DNA of 34,096 nt from Saccoglossus kowalevskii (GCF_000003605.2 NW_003119461.1:22874-56969), one strand, 5' to 3'; shown: positions 22,601 through 33,100, numbered from the stretch's first letter. The notes: generated by a model not told the origin, from the sequence alone. Made by a program: numbers and translations.

Positions 22601-25401
22601 TTATATTAATTATAATTATATAATATTATTATAGTATCCTTACTTTAATAAATTAAAATGATATCTCCCAAAACAAGATGTGTAATATAATAATTTGCGT
22701 GGTGCTAGGGAGATATTTGGTCATGTTGCAAAAATGATATAGGCATTTGTAATGATTTAATAGTAATAGAATATTGTTGAAATAGTCTTAAAATGACCAA
22801 ATAATGAACAAATTATGAACAAAGAATTGAAATAATGACATAGCCATTTACACATGGTAACTGACAGACATGATGGAAGACATGATTTTTTTTTACTTAA
22901 GGTTTTACGCCGATCATGAAAGTTGGTATCTCCACAAAGAAAACAATGTTCACTGAAGCAGATGATAAGCCCGGTAAATCAACAATAGCATACCATAAGC
23001 AAATAGGTAGGTAAATATTAAATATTTTTGCTATTTTAACTACTGTTATGGTTATTATCTTCATTTACCATGGGTAACTAGCAAAATGACGGCCAGACTT
23101 TCACAATGGCCAACTTAATAATTTAAAGTGGGAATCACAATTATGTACGTCATATACATGATTATTATCAATTGTGTAATAATTCTTCACATAGTTTATT
23201 GAGTACTGTTCCGTTGTACTTAGATAAACAATAGTATATTCAAAACTTACACAGACACCCTTAATAACAGACATGTTATATTTTAGCAGGCACCCTATCT
23301 CAATGTGCTATCACAGTATATTTGTTGTTACGTCTGTCTCTATAAAGTCAACAACAGTAACCTTTAATATGACATTTTGCGCCTTACTTAAGTAAATCGT
23401 ATATTTATTTTCATTCGTACGTAACTCCTTTGTTTCTTCTTTGATTTTTTTTCTTTCTTTCTATCTCCTTAACATTTATTTATAGATTTTACTACGACGA
23501 CGATGGAAATTGATAGCACCAAAGCACACTCAAAATTGATCACTGATACATTAGTAGACGTTAAGCTGAGTAATGCAACAGAAAAATACAAAGAACAAGG
23601 AGGTAAATATTTTATATAAATATTTTTTTTAACACTGGCATTGTAATTTTAAATTATTGTACACAAATAGAATGGAAAGTGAGTCAGAGAACAAGAGCGG
23701 CTTATACCCTAGTTTGTGGCAAGCACATCTCAGACCATGGCAACTACATGCTTTGAGCTGCTGCAATAGACTTCACATACTAGCTGTTCTGTACACCAGG
23801 CATCATAATGTCATGCTTGTAATTACTTATCTCTGCATGCTAATTGCCCCGTGTCCCAGTCGGCAACAGGGCTTGATATAGTACATTTAATCATATTAGT
23901 GATGTCACATGACCCCTCAAGCCGCGCCGGCGAGACCACCATTATTTATGCTTACTGTTTGTCTCAAGACGAAAATTTCAATTTAAATCTGAAATCCCTA
24001 CTACTTAAATTTTACAAGCATGTGACCCACAAGGCATTATTGTACTTTCATGACATAAGTTCAAAGGTGGACATGCATGTAAGTTTACATAACATATCGA
24101 TAATTAGAAAATACTATCTGCCTTTAAACTTGCACAAATTGTATTTATGTAATCCCACTATATTCACTGAAGGTCAAAGTCACTGTAGGTATGCACATTT
24201 CGAAGGATGTATGCAAATATGTTAACAGTATATATTTAAGGGAACAATGAATTCCATCTTTACCAACAGCTTATCTTTGCTACTTGCAAGGCTTGTTTAA
24301 ATTTAAATTTTTAGGGCACAGGGAAATGTTCCAGAGTCACCAAATACATTTCCATCTATAACATAAAAACATAAGGCCTAAATTGTGGCTTTGAGTTTTG
24401 ATATTTGATATATTTTCTTCTTTCATTCATGCATTCATTTATCTGTTTATATATTTGTTTTAATTTTGCAGGAATTACTACAAATAAAACAGACACAGGT
24501 AATGTTACCAAAATTTGTCAACTTTTTATGTAGAACAAATAATAACTGTACAACATGTGCGACTACTACTCAATGCTAACGTTACTTTGCTCATCACATT
24601 TTGCTATCTAACTACTGATTGGATAAGATATACAAGATACTATCAAGGATAATTGGTAATATATTCAACATAGAATCAATAATTTAACAATTAGAAACAA
24701 AAATATAAAAATGTTATTTGAGGATGGTGACAATAGCAGAATACCTGATGTCTGGTGTGTGACAATTTCATCTATTTGAGTATTTTTTATTTACATTTTA
24801 CTGCAATTAGTAGGCTGTATTCTTATGTTGTATCAGTGTTTTGAATATTGTCACAGAGTTTACTTACCGTACACATTTTCATTCAGGGCCGGATAATCCA
24901 GAAAAATATGTCATAATAATCGTGGTAGTGGTAATCATAGTAATAATCTTTGTTGTAAGTATGTTTTTGTTTATATTGCATATCATAAAGACGCACTCTA
25001 TGAAAACAGTAGCTTTCATTCATATTTCATGAAAAGTTTTTGTATTTTATATATTTTTAATTTGTATTTTTACAGTGCGTATACATATATACAAAAGTAC
25101 ACAAAAGTAATAGTGCTCAGGAAACAAGAAATACTGTGAGCTGGTTTCATATTTACTTTTATCGTTCTCATTTGTATACAAATTATTTATCCGTGTATAA
25201 TTGACTATAAATTAGATATTTTGTAACCCAATTCATCAAAAAAAAATTCAATTTGAGAAACCCAAATAAATGCATTCAATAACTACAATATAGTCATAAA
25301 TTTAAATAACCTACACTGGTTAATATATGTTCTTTTCTGTATGTGGCGGGTTTATGGTTCATATGCAAAAAATCTGGCACAGAAACTGAATGAAACTACA
25401 G
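15867..25401 (+). CDS. Ig-superfamily receptor with two V-type domains and long stalk (gene C)
   Basis: Exons in order, all extracellular junctions phase 1: signal peptide 15867-15915; V1 16156-16443; V2 20352-20681; stalk 22902-23006 (or ending at 22973); stalk 23486-23602; 27-nt stalk exon 24472-24498; transmembrane exon 24887-24954 (phase 1 to 0); tail exon 25076-25135 (phase 0); and a 19-nt tail exon 25383-25401 (phase 0 to 1). Each extracellular exon is an exact multiple of three, so any can be skipped. The stalk is Thr/Ser/Lys-rich. The 3' end of the gene was not found: the last junction leaves phase 1 and no terminal exon is clear up to 26350. It is also possible that V1 and V2 belong to separate genes, since 3.9 kb separates them and V2 has its own signal-like leader (see 20300). 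Confidence 0.6.
16156..16443 (+). CDS. Gene C exon: V-type Ig domain 1
   Basis: A whole V domain in one 96-codon exon, phase 1 to phase 1, donor GTGAGT. It reads GYTGSSVQLECPLQ (B strand with Cys), NVSTIRWES (C strand with Trp), then GNLDIRKLHLEDGGNYFCIL (E-F strands with D.G.Y.C). NVS, NTT and NDS are potential N-glycosylation sites. The G strand is weak (KKRNELLN). Confidence 0.85.
18458..18649 (+). other. Candidate phase-1 exon within gene C intron
   Basis: TATCATTTTTCAG precedes a 192-nt open stretch that ends at a GTATAA donor, phase 1 to phase 1. It reads DVFNSVFFPIFVQNSTTIF, then FIAYAKFVFRPIKSLDYHHQ. The strand-like alternation and DYHHQYT faintly recall the SYHHSGLYT stretch of gene A, but there is no Cys-Trp-Cys set. 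Chance open frame or diverged Ig exon. Confidence 0.25.
19171..19244 (-). pseudogene. Possible decayed Ig exon fragment
   Basis: After TTGTATTGTAG the minus strand reads, from phase 1, GVNSFIVSLHVYRQKAVRFP then YLKW and a TGA. The pattern resembles Ig B-C strands, but the stop follows directly. No partner half was found. Confidence 0.22.
19605..19684. repeat. (AAAT)20 microsatellite
   Basis: Twenty uninterrupted AAAT units. Just before it is AGCCCCTGCTTTAAAAGGGT then AGCAAC. Such a tract after a retroposon-like 3' segment is a common arrangement for non-LTR retroelement tails, but I cannot identify an element body. Confidence 0.95.
20300..20351 (+). other. Branch point/pyrimidine tract that also reads as a signal peptide
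   Basis: ATG at 20300 opens MAYLAPVLFLTTLFCFS in frame with the V2 exon, so an unspliced transcript starting nearby would encode a secreted V2 protein. The same bases contain TTTCTAAC and a pyrimidine tract ending in CAG, an excellent 3' splice site. Both readings are possible; pyrimidine tracts translate to hydrophobic peptides by chance, so splicing is the simpler explanation. Confidence 0.5.
20352..20681 (+). CDS. Gene C exon: V-type Ig domain 2
   Basis: 330 nt, phase 1 in and out (acceptor TTTGTTTTTCAG, donor GTATAT). It reads QYGAIGQFISLHCTA (B strand with Cys), SITRVRWNAG (C strand, Trp), NLSIHELDESHSGLYTCTVY (E-F strands, with SGLYTC), then VVKLIVQ (G strand). Extra Cys in SEECSI may pair locally. 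Same length as the 7678-8007 exon of gene A. Confidence 0.88.
21398..21780 (+). pseudogene. Decayed V-type Ig exon in gene C intron
   Basis: After the acceptor CATCTTCTTTAG, phase 1 reading gives DISKIGESATVL, an Ig A'-B strand start, and then a TAA where the B-strand Cys would lie. Further on, another frame gives FWWNVRFGW, and a third gives SALYLESLPRLNCVIGLKAC followed by VHAISLNF, resembling E-F strands ending in G.x.x.C. Three frames across one domain-length interval imply at least two indels. This looks like a dead third V exon between V2 and the stalk. Confidence 0.4.
22902..23006 (+). CDS. Gene C stalk exon 1
   Basis: Acceptor TTTTTTACTTAAG; reads GFTPIMKVGISTKKTMFTEA then DDKP. Two donors are available, GTAAAT at 22974 and GTAGGT at 23007, both leaving phase 1, so alternative stalk lengths of 24 or 35 codons are possible. 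Hydrophilic, Lys/Thr-rich linker with no domain. Confidence 0.5.
23486..23602 (+). CDS. Gene C stalk exon 2
   Basis: Acceptor TTATTTATAG, donor GTAAAT, 117 nt, phase 1 to phase 1. Reads DFTTTTMEIDSTKAHSKLIT then DTLVDVKLSNATEKYKEQG. Thr/Ser/Lys-rich linker with one NAT glycosylation site. Confidence 0.55.
24472..24498 (+). CDS. Gene C stalk micro-exon
   Basis: A 27-nt exon after TTTTAATTTTGCAG, ending at GTAATG, phase 1 to phase 1, reading GITTNKTDT with an NKT site. Short, but the acceptor is strong and the content matches the neighbouring stalk. Confidence 0.45.
24887..24954 (+). CDS. Gene C transmembrane exon
   Basis: The acceptor TTTCATTCAG precedes GPDNPEKYVIIIVVVVIIVI then IFV, a single helix of about 18 Ile/Val/Phe residues, ending at the donor GTAAGT in phase 0. 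Reading through the donor would add a further hydrophobic stretch and stop at 25029-25031, a possible alternative end. Confidence 0.72.
25076..25135 (+). CDS. Gene C cytoplasmic tail exon
   Basis: Acceptor TTTGTATTTTTACAG, donor GTGAGC, 60 nt, phase 0 in and out. Reads CVYIYTKVHKSNSAQETRNT. A basic juxtamembrane segment follows the helix, consistent with type I topology. A YTKV sequence is present but lacks the usual residue at -2 for an ITIM. Confidence 0.6.
25383..25401 (+). CDS. Gene C candidate 19-nt tail exon
   Basis: CTGGCACAG precedes KLNETT and the donor GTAATT follows, phase 0 to phase 1. The pyrimidine tract is about 45 nt upstream (GTTCTTTTCTG). It is weak by itself. Confidence 0.25.
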
Positions 25402-26350
25402 GTAATTATCAGTTGCATACACAAATATTGTATATATTGTTATGTATTATGATGAAAAAAAGGACGTGTTTGTCAGATAATTTACCTCTGTCATATGAGA
25501 TCAATGTTGTAGGCGTGTAGGCACATTTTATATTATTTTAATTTATTTTTTTACTCACAAAGTAATGCGATGCAAAATAGCATAAATAGATCTTTGGGCG
25601 ACCAAAACATGTACTTTATGACACAGATAAACTTTGATATAGTATGTACACTAATACATTATCCCATTCATTTCAAGAGCAAATGTTGTCACAAAGCTAG
25701 TTATAAACATTTCACTAACAGTTCAAAATAAAAGAAACATGAAAACTAAAACTATCACATGGTTATTATGACTTGTGAACAATGTACTTTTCATCGAAAA
25801 ACTAATTTGTCATGTCTTATGTTTTTTGTTGAATTAATAAGTGTAATTTAGCATTTTAGGTTATTGCTCAGACTACTTAGGAGTACCAATATAGGGTCAA
25901 TATTTAAAGAATTATATTTTTCAAAATATGAGAAATTCGAGGTTAGACAGTGAAACAATATTTTATATAATTTTGCATTATATCGCACTTCCTGTAACTT
26001 TATTATTTAATTATGCTTATTAATACTGAGTCCCGTATTATAATTCAAATACAGAATCTAAAATACATAAGTTAAATTAATTGGTATCCGGAGAGTTTAG
26101 TATATTAAAATCATTTGTATAAAAAATACACAAGCCATCGACGTTGCCATATTGCAATATTCGGGTTGCTTTTGACATAAGACGACCATCTCCCACAGGG
26201 CTACTGGCATTTCCTTCCAAGTCCAACTCACTGAGATAGCTTGTTTGCCAGGTCGAGTAACAAAAAAAACAGCACTGTTTATTGAGTTGTAGTTGGGTAT
26301 TTCAATTCAACACACATAATTTGATTTGGGTAACAGTGACTACGAAAGTT
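25402..26350. other. AT-rich region without supported exons
   Basis: I looked for the 3' end of gene C here and saw no convincing terminal exon. No repeats or open frames of note. Confidence 0.4.
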
Positions 26351-26612
26351 TTACCTGGGCTGTAGGCACTACAAATAAATTTTACTAGGGCTGTAGATAC
26401 TACAAGTAAATTGTGATTGGGCTGCATGCGCTACAAATACATGTTACCTGGGCTGTAAATTGCAGCTAGTTGTTAAGTACTACAAATAAATTGTAGTTGG
26501 GTTGCAGGGACTGCATGTGAATTGAAACTGGTTTACTGTTTATTACAACTAAGTTCAAATAGTGCAGCTGGTCACTACAACTAAATTGGACTACAGGTAC
26601 TACAACTAAATT
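26351..26612. repeat. Degenerate minisatellite, about 31-bp unit
   Basis: The unit resembles TTACCTGGGCTGTAGGCACT then ACAAATAAATT. Successive copies begin near 26351, 26382, 26413 and 26443, becoming more diverged toward 26612, where ACTACAACTAAATT variants remain. Non-coding. Confidence 0.85.
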
Positions 26613-27009
26613 CATTCATGGTGGACATGGTGACCCCAAGGAACGGTAACTAAACCTAGGGTGGCTTAAGACTTTGCTACCTGTAATCAAAACTCTTCTA
26701 ATGATAACAACATGTACAAATTTCTTCTATCTTTTATTCTGTAATACACAATGATACAATAATGTAATTTCAATTGAATTACAAATATCATATATCATAC
26801 ATAATATACTAACTCCCCCATCCCTGGAGCCCAGCCTATAAGTGTCATAATTAGTGTTCTTATTTTCTGCTGTTTGCTGTTCCTCTACCATGTCCTCTCC
26901 CTCTGCCTTGGACAGCTACATGGGCTCTTCTGTGTTGCTGTCTCTCATCTCTAGCTTTTTAATGCTACTGTGCCTTGCCTTTTACCTTGCCTCTGCCTGA
27001 TTCGCAACT
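26613..27009. other. Segment between minisatellite and transposase, no gene seen
   Basis: Probably includes the 3' flank of the piggyBac element. TTAA occurs at 26665-26668 and elsewhere, but I could not match a terminal repeat to the other side. Confidence 0.3.
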
Positions 27010-27122
27010 TTAAGTCTGTGTCATTTTTCCATGCTTACTGGTACTGCAGGTTGCCTCATGATGGTAGGGAAAAACGCAATCTTTGCAAAAATATACATTG
27101 CACTCATTAAATTTGTAGATGC

Positions 27123-27135
27123 TATATATATATAA
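27123..27135. repeat. TA dinucleotide run at a transposase frameshift
   Basis: A short ATATATATATA run lies exactly where the reading frame changes between SCRMC...GRKTPKGH and the CNVYFCKDC end of the zinc finger, so slippage here probably caused that frameshift. Confidence 0.6.
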
Positions 27136-28779
27136 TGGCCTTTTGGTGTTTTCCGTCCCATCTTAATGCACATTCGACAGCTAGCTCCTCCGTGATCTAC
27201 TTTCACAAAGCGATAATTTACTCAAGACAGATTCATCAGGTGATCACCTTTGATTTCTGGAGGTAAACCCACCAATTAGTGCATAAACATCTTGTGTTTT
27301 TTTGAATCGATCAGTTCCTTACAGATAATTCAACTGTTGGCGCTGTGATGAAAAACATGATCGCAGCTGACTGGCAAGATCAACACCTCCAATGTGTTTG
27401 TTATAAACTCCAACAATATCTGGTGCTGGAAGGCTGTAAATCGTCTTTCGGCGTGTCACCGGGTTCTTTATATACCTGCTAATTCTTGTTTTGTCATCTC
27501 TAAACTCTTCTGAGCAATTTGACAGCAGGTTCAGTGTACTGGAATTCCTGTATGTTACGACAACTATATCTCCTTTCTGTCTTGATGCAAACTGGTCTCT
27601 GCAGATATTTTTCATGGTATCGCTTGCAGGGTTTCTACAGGGTTTTGTGCACAGTGAATTAGGGAAGGTTTTTGGTCCTGTCTCACTAAGTATGTGTGGT
27701 GGTGATCCAGTAGATGATTTGTCAATTTTATGCTGGTGTAGTAACTGTCAGTGTAAACTACATGGTGCAGTCCCCTGAATGGCGCAATCAAACCCTCATT
27801 CATAGCAGTTGTTCTGGGTGCATCCACCATGACTTCCTGTGCTAGTCATGAATTTAAGACTTGCCACATAATTTAAATCATTTGGTCCTTGGTTTTCCCT
27901 GGACGAACACTGTTGGTATACCATTATACCTGCCCTTGTAACCTACAATGGCCTCATCTATTGCAACCTCACGATGAAGATGATAGAACTGTTTGACAGA
28001 GTTACCACATTGTGGAGAACGGGGGCGACTTTGTATATTGGCTGTAATCGTCTCTCTCTCTCTGGGTCTTTCATTCTGATTGGTAATATTAGCTAGGTCA
28101 GCTCTGGTATAATTTGCATGAAAATATTGCAGAATTTTTTGAAATCGATTATGACTCAAATGGCATTTTTTTTTATTTTGCATTGCACTGTCACCTGACC
28201 AATAGTCTGATGTGTCACCTTTTATGTTAACACTCATAATTATTAAAATGCCAAGAAAAGCTACCATGTCCCCATCAGTCTCTATTTTTGACAAATATTT
28301 ATCAGCATCCTTCTTATGTTTAATCCATTTGGCATAAGTATCGTCTCTGTTCTTAGTCTTGTGACTAATGTTTTAGGGAATAATTTGTGGAATGCACTAA
28401 TTGGTGTTGGTATATATTCTGCCTTCAAATTTGGGCCAGGTCTTTCACCTGTAAATTCTTCCACTGTGTGTCTGTGTAGGATATCATCCCAACCATCATC
28501 ATCTACAGGCATGTCATGGTAGTTATCACGATCACCTTCATCTATATAACACACCGGTTCAGTATACAGTGTATTCCTGACCCCAAGTTGTCTTTATCCT
28601 TGTCTGTAAGTCCATGTGGAGAAGTGGACTACGTCTTTCATGCTCTGGTTCATGCAGTTCCTTGCCTGATGAAGTATCCATGTCACTGTCAAGATTAGGA
28701 GGAGGTACACTAACATTGTTATCAATATCATCATCACTGCTATACAGGTCACTCATCATTCTGCGTCTGAGTCAGCTGT

Positions 28780-29330
28780 ATACCATCATCACCTCCCTCA
28801 AAATGCCATTGTCTTGCTGTATACCATCATCATCACCCTCAATGTTACCATCATCTTGCTGTATACCATCATCACCACCCTCAATGTTACCATCATGCTG
28901 CAGTATACCATCATCACCACCCTCAACATTTCCATCATCCCGCTGTTTATCATCATCATCACTATCAACCATGTCATCATCCTGCTGTATACCATCATCA
29001 CCCTCAACGTTGCCATCATCCAGCTGTTTATCGCCATCATCACCCTCAACCATGTCATCATCCTGCCGTATACCATCATCACTCTCAATATTGCCATCCT
29101 CCCACTGTTTACCATGATCATCACCCTCAACCATGTCATCATCCTGCTTGTATACCATCACCACCACCCCTCAACGTTGCAATCCTATTGTTGTTTATCA
29201 TCTTCATCACCCTCAACCGTGTCATCGTCATGCTGTATACTATCACCACCACCCTAAACGTTGCCATCCTCCTGATGTATACCATCATCACAACCCTCAA
29301 CCTTGCCATCATCCTCATCTTTTTTGCCCT
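28780..29330. repeat. Minisatellite inside the transposase N-terminal region
   Basis: Imperfect units of about 40-45 bp built from CCATCATCACCCTCAACNTT then GCCATCATCCTGCTGTATAC alternate with variants containing ACCATGTCATCATCCTGC. On the minus strand one frame gives acidic repeats such as DDDMVEGDDGDKQ and LDDGNVEGDDGIQ. The plus-strand frames over the same bases (Ser/Pro-rich or Ile/Thr-rich) are shadows of the repeat. Confidence 0.85.
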
Positions 29331-29651
29331 CACCAACTTTTTTTTATCAATGCCAGCACCATGGTTTGAATTAGTGGTTTTAGTGCCATTGCCACTACTT
29401 CTTCTCTGTTGTTGTCTTCTCCTTTTTCTTCTGTGTTTAGAAGTATGTGAAGAGTGAGGCTCATCACTATCCCTTGTATCATCGTGACTATGTTTCTGTT
29501 CCAATTGCCTTCTACGATAACTGTGCTTTTTTTGTTTAATGCTACCACTAGTACTAGGATGGGAACTATGTGGCGCAAAACTATCACTTGTATCCACACA
29601 GGTATATGCAGATATATTACATAAATTTGGCTTAATATGACCTTGAGCCAT

Positions 29652-29685
29652 GTCATTTTGATATTTAGGTCGCTCTCAAAATGAC
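29652..29685. repeat. Perfect 10-bp inverted repeat just upstream of the transposase ATG
   Basis: GTCATTTTGA (29652-29661) and TCAAAATGAC (29676-29685) are separated by 14 bases and could form a hairpin. They abut the first transposase codon on the minus strand, so they could be subterminal repeats or a control site. Confidence 0.6.
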
Positions 29686-29738
29686 TGACTGGCGGTCATT
29701 GTGATTTATTAAGTGTAGTTATAGTGCCATATCACTGA

Positions 29739-30115
29739 CATGATTGCCATGATGATGTTCAAATTGTATATACTCATTGTACGTCATGTCATAGATACAG
29801 ATGTATTGGATTGATGATCCGAATCATAATGACCAAACATGGTCATTTTTGTGCTAACATTTTTTCAACATATAAAGAGTTTCTGGCATTTCAGAACCAG
29901 ATCTCGATCTTTTATGAATGTAATTCGTTCATACTTGTTAAATACATTTTGGGTCCCTGGTGCACTTGTTTTTCAGATTGGATTCAAAATTGCTAACCAT
30001 TTTGTTTTGATGATTGTGGTGTGATTACGTTTAAAATGTATACATTCATTATACATCATGTCATAGATACGCAGATGTATTGATTTGACTATTCGAATCT
30101 AGTCGGTCATTTTGT
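29739..30115. repeat. Two diverged direct copies, spacing about 273 bp
   Basis: TCATGTCATAGATACAGATG then TATTG (about 29783) recurs as TCATGTCATAGATACGCAGA then TGTATTG (about 30056). Similar bases extend on both sides: GTATAYWYTCATTRTACRTC before, CGAATC...GGTCATTTT after. Each copy is about 110 bp. It may be the flank of the piggyBac element or an older tandem element. Confidence 0.65.
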
Positions 30116-33100
30116 TTTCATTCATGATGTTCCAGAGCACCAATGCAGCAGTTTAACATACCAATATTACAGTAGAAGTGTCGCCTATCAAGCATTATAA
30201 ATAAGCCTGGGGAATGACATATCTACCCTCTGAATGAGAAGCAGACGAATAAGTCGCAACTATTCGATGTTATCAATGAGTTGCAAGTAGCAATGGCCAA
30301 CTTACACTTAATATAATTGAAACGTATGACTCTAAATACACAAACCAGAAGTTATTCAATACATTTACTAAGATTGTTGACGATTTAGGTCAAGACATTT
30401 CAGAAATCAATTCTTCAATTAAATCATGAATGGGCAGGACTTTTCTTGAAATTATGTCCTAATATCTTTTCTTCAAATTGTTCATGCTCACATTTTCACG
30501 CTAAAGGTAAAATGTTTCAACAAAGTATGCAAAAAGTAAGGTTGTTGTAATTGAAATAGATCAAAAATATATCAAATAGTATTGTTGGTAATGTGAATAT
30601 ATTGTGAGTTTAACCAAATGGTGAAATGTGTTAATACTGTAGTACCAATCTACCGGGAAGCATTTTTCAATAATAGATTTTGTCAGTCACCATCATTTCG
30701 TAATAGGTTTTAATATTATTCCATGGATAGAAACATTCTATCTACTATCACCTAAATATTACCATCCAAATTACTATAACATTAAATGACAATTACATCT
30801 TATATTGTATTATATTGTAATATAACTATGATGTCATCATCTGCTAAACAACATTTCACTGCGTAAGTATCAAGGATGAATTTTTGAGATGTCATACTTC
30901 AGCTCATGAACGTTTTATCTATGCCCGGTAACTTCAATATAGTTTCTGTGCTGATTAATTGCACAGATTGTAGCTAATGACATATCACCATCCAAGAAAA
31001 TACTAGTATGCTATGGAGTTTATGAACAAAATGTTGATTTTGCAACTCTGCTGAATAATTTATTACGTCACTATTATTTTTTCAAAGCGACAATGATGTT
31101 GTTCATTAGCAATTCATGCAGCTAATATAAAAATTGATTCTAATAACATCATGGTGTGAATCACTTCTAGTACCCAGTCTCTTCTACAATATAGTCAATG
31201 TGGTAGATCATATGGTCATACATAATAGCATGTTTCAGACATTTGTCACATTCTAAGAATAATATATTTGACAATGGCCACATTTCTGCTTAAAAAAAGT
31301 TTGATTTTGTATTTTGTATTCTACGACTAAATAAATTATTATCTAAATAATTATTTTATCACTAGTAAATTGTCACTGGTCGACGCAAAAGTAACAATCG
31401 CGCGGCAAAGTACAGGCTACCTGCTACCAGCCTGCCTGTTATATTGTAACTCGTGAAATTTACCATTGTTAATGCATAACTGCATAATGAACAATCCTGG
31501 TCCATAACTTAAATAACTGGCTTAAATATCGCTTTTATATCGCTATATAGCTTTTGCAATTCGCGATGTTTAACGTTTAACGTCTATTTCGTATTTTGAT
31601 ATATTGCATCCTTACACTGAACATATTTTGACTTTAGAAAAGTAATTCAGATCAGTCACACGGTATGATGGCAGGTCTTGAATTTTTGAAAAAAAAATAG
31701 CACCAACATTAGCGTATTTTTTCATGAGATCTTTAATCGCTAGTCATATGTTTAGTTAAGGTCAGATGTATATGTAAGCAAGATAAAATAATATAATTTG
31801 GATTAGTCACGTAGCCTCAACGTTCAGTTCAACCGTCATAACCATTCATACATTTGTTTGAAAGTAATGTTTGATCGATTGATAAATTATAATTAACCAT
31901 GTGGTTCGAACATCATTTTCGATTTTCTACAAAATTTGAACATTTGTTCAAACTTATCTGAATTGAGCTGAGCTGACGACATTTTGAATGGAACAATAAT
32001 GGCCAGAATATATTGTGGAGAAATAAAAAAAAAACTACTGTGATTAATTGGTTCTGCTCAAATAACATTACTCAACATACCTGTAACGTGAGCCGTTGAT
32101 TTTGTATTGGAATATGACATTTTTGTGTGTGAATGTGTGTGAATAAGCTCCAACATTTTAACACTAGGAACATCATGGTTAAGAAAAAATAATTGGAAAT
32201 ATTCAACAGTTACTCTGAATAATAACATAATTACACTTTAATATTTTAGCAGACAAAGTTGAATTCATCAGGAGGTGTTTTGGTTTTATTTTGATATTGT
32301 GATTTGGTTTGATTTAACACTTAACACACACTTAATTCTAGTCTAGTTATCTAATTAATGTTAATCAGCATTTCCATTTCAATTTTTCATTTGCTAATTA
32401 AAACTGGCATTTAAACATATAAAAGTGATTTAATCATGCCAGATAAATGCAATACCCACACAACTTGAGTCTTGATTTTTCAACATGCGGTTAATGACTG
32501 AATGTGCTCGAGCTATTAAAATGAACACACTGTAGTGTTACTGTAACACATATTTTTAGTTTAGTTAAATATTGAACAGAATAAGACAAGATGATAGCTG
32601 TTTTTGAGTATTATGTTACAACTTGCTCAGTAATATATGAGCTTGAAGCGTGAGATAGAAAAAAAAACATACGTAATTTAATTTAAGCATTGTTTTTTAT
32701 TCAGAGCAATTCGCGAATACAACGGTTCTAGCGTGTCTACATTTGGAGAGTTGTGCATATTTATTTAGACGTTGCTAAGACAAATATTCCATTGGTTTTA
32801 ATACAGATTAAAGTTAACACGTAACCCGTCCGTAAAGCGACCTACTTAACAAACACAAACCAGGCCAAAAGCAATGTACTAATATCATAGGCGTTTAATG
32901 GCATTCACTGTCAAGCAAAAAATTCAAAATAAATGCGTTGTGGCGTGTGTAGTGGGTGGAATGATTAATATTGCTTTTAATTCGGTAACAGCATCCTGAA
33001 TTAAATTAAAATTAAATTGCCATTGCAGATAACTGACATTTTATAATTTTAATAGTTTATATTTATGACAAAGCTGCTGGTGAAAATAGAGTTTATTTTT

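Larger units (their letters stand above)
27010..29651 (-). pseudogene. piggyBac transposase (DDE_Tnp_1_7 type), decayed
   Basis: A DNA cut-and-paste transposase readable in pieces on the minus strand. From the N-terminus: MAQGHIKPN... at 29651, Ser/His/Arg-rich; an acidic repeat region 28780-29330; SDLYSSDDDIDNN near 28755; FHKLFPKTLV near 28400; MVAFLGILIIMSVNIKGDTS then DYWSGDSAM at 28270-28180; AIDEAIVGYKGR near 27955 (first catalytic Asp); HHVVYTDSYYTSIKL near 27750 (second Asp); GVYNKHIGGVDLASQLRS near 27375 (third Asp); and a C-terminal zinc-binding end (SCRMC, then CNVYFCKDC and FPYHH) closing at TAA 27010-27012. Frame changes near 28560, 28350, 27850, 27690, 27320-27200 and 27125, a TGA at 27878-27880 (Trp expected) and GGVDLAS instead of the family's GGVDxxD show it is inactive. 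Typical TTAA/terminal repeats were not identified. Confidence 0.85.

Noticed and set aside
23657-24225. Two overlapping plus-strand frames between stalk exons
   Set aside because: They lie in a gene C intron, have low-complexity or random composition and no splice sites in phase with the stalk.
25076-25135. ITIM/ITAM in the gene C tail (YIYTKV)
   Set aside because: The residue two before the tyrosine is Tyr rather than Ile, Val, Leu or Ser, and no second motif follows in the exons found.
26351-26612. CRISPR-like spaced repeats
   Set aside because: The units are adjacent and degenerate with no unique spacers, and the DNA is eukaryotic.
28614-29457. Plus-strand Ser/Pro-rich and Ile/Thr-rich frames
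   Set aside because: They are antisense shadows of the transposase minisatellite; the low-complexity repeat keeps several frames open on both strands.
30060-30110. TTCGAATCTAG stretch resembling a tRNA B box
   Set aside because: No A box at the proper distance and no cloverleaf stems could be formed; no tRNA was found elsewhere.
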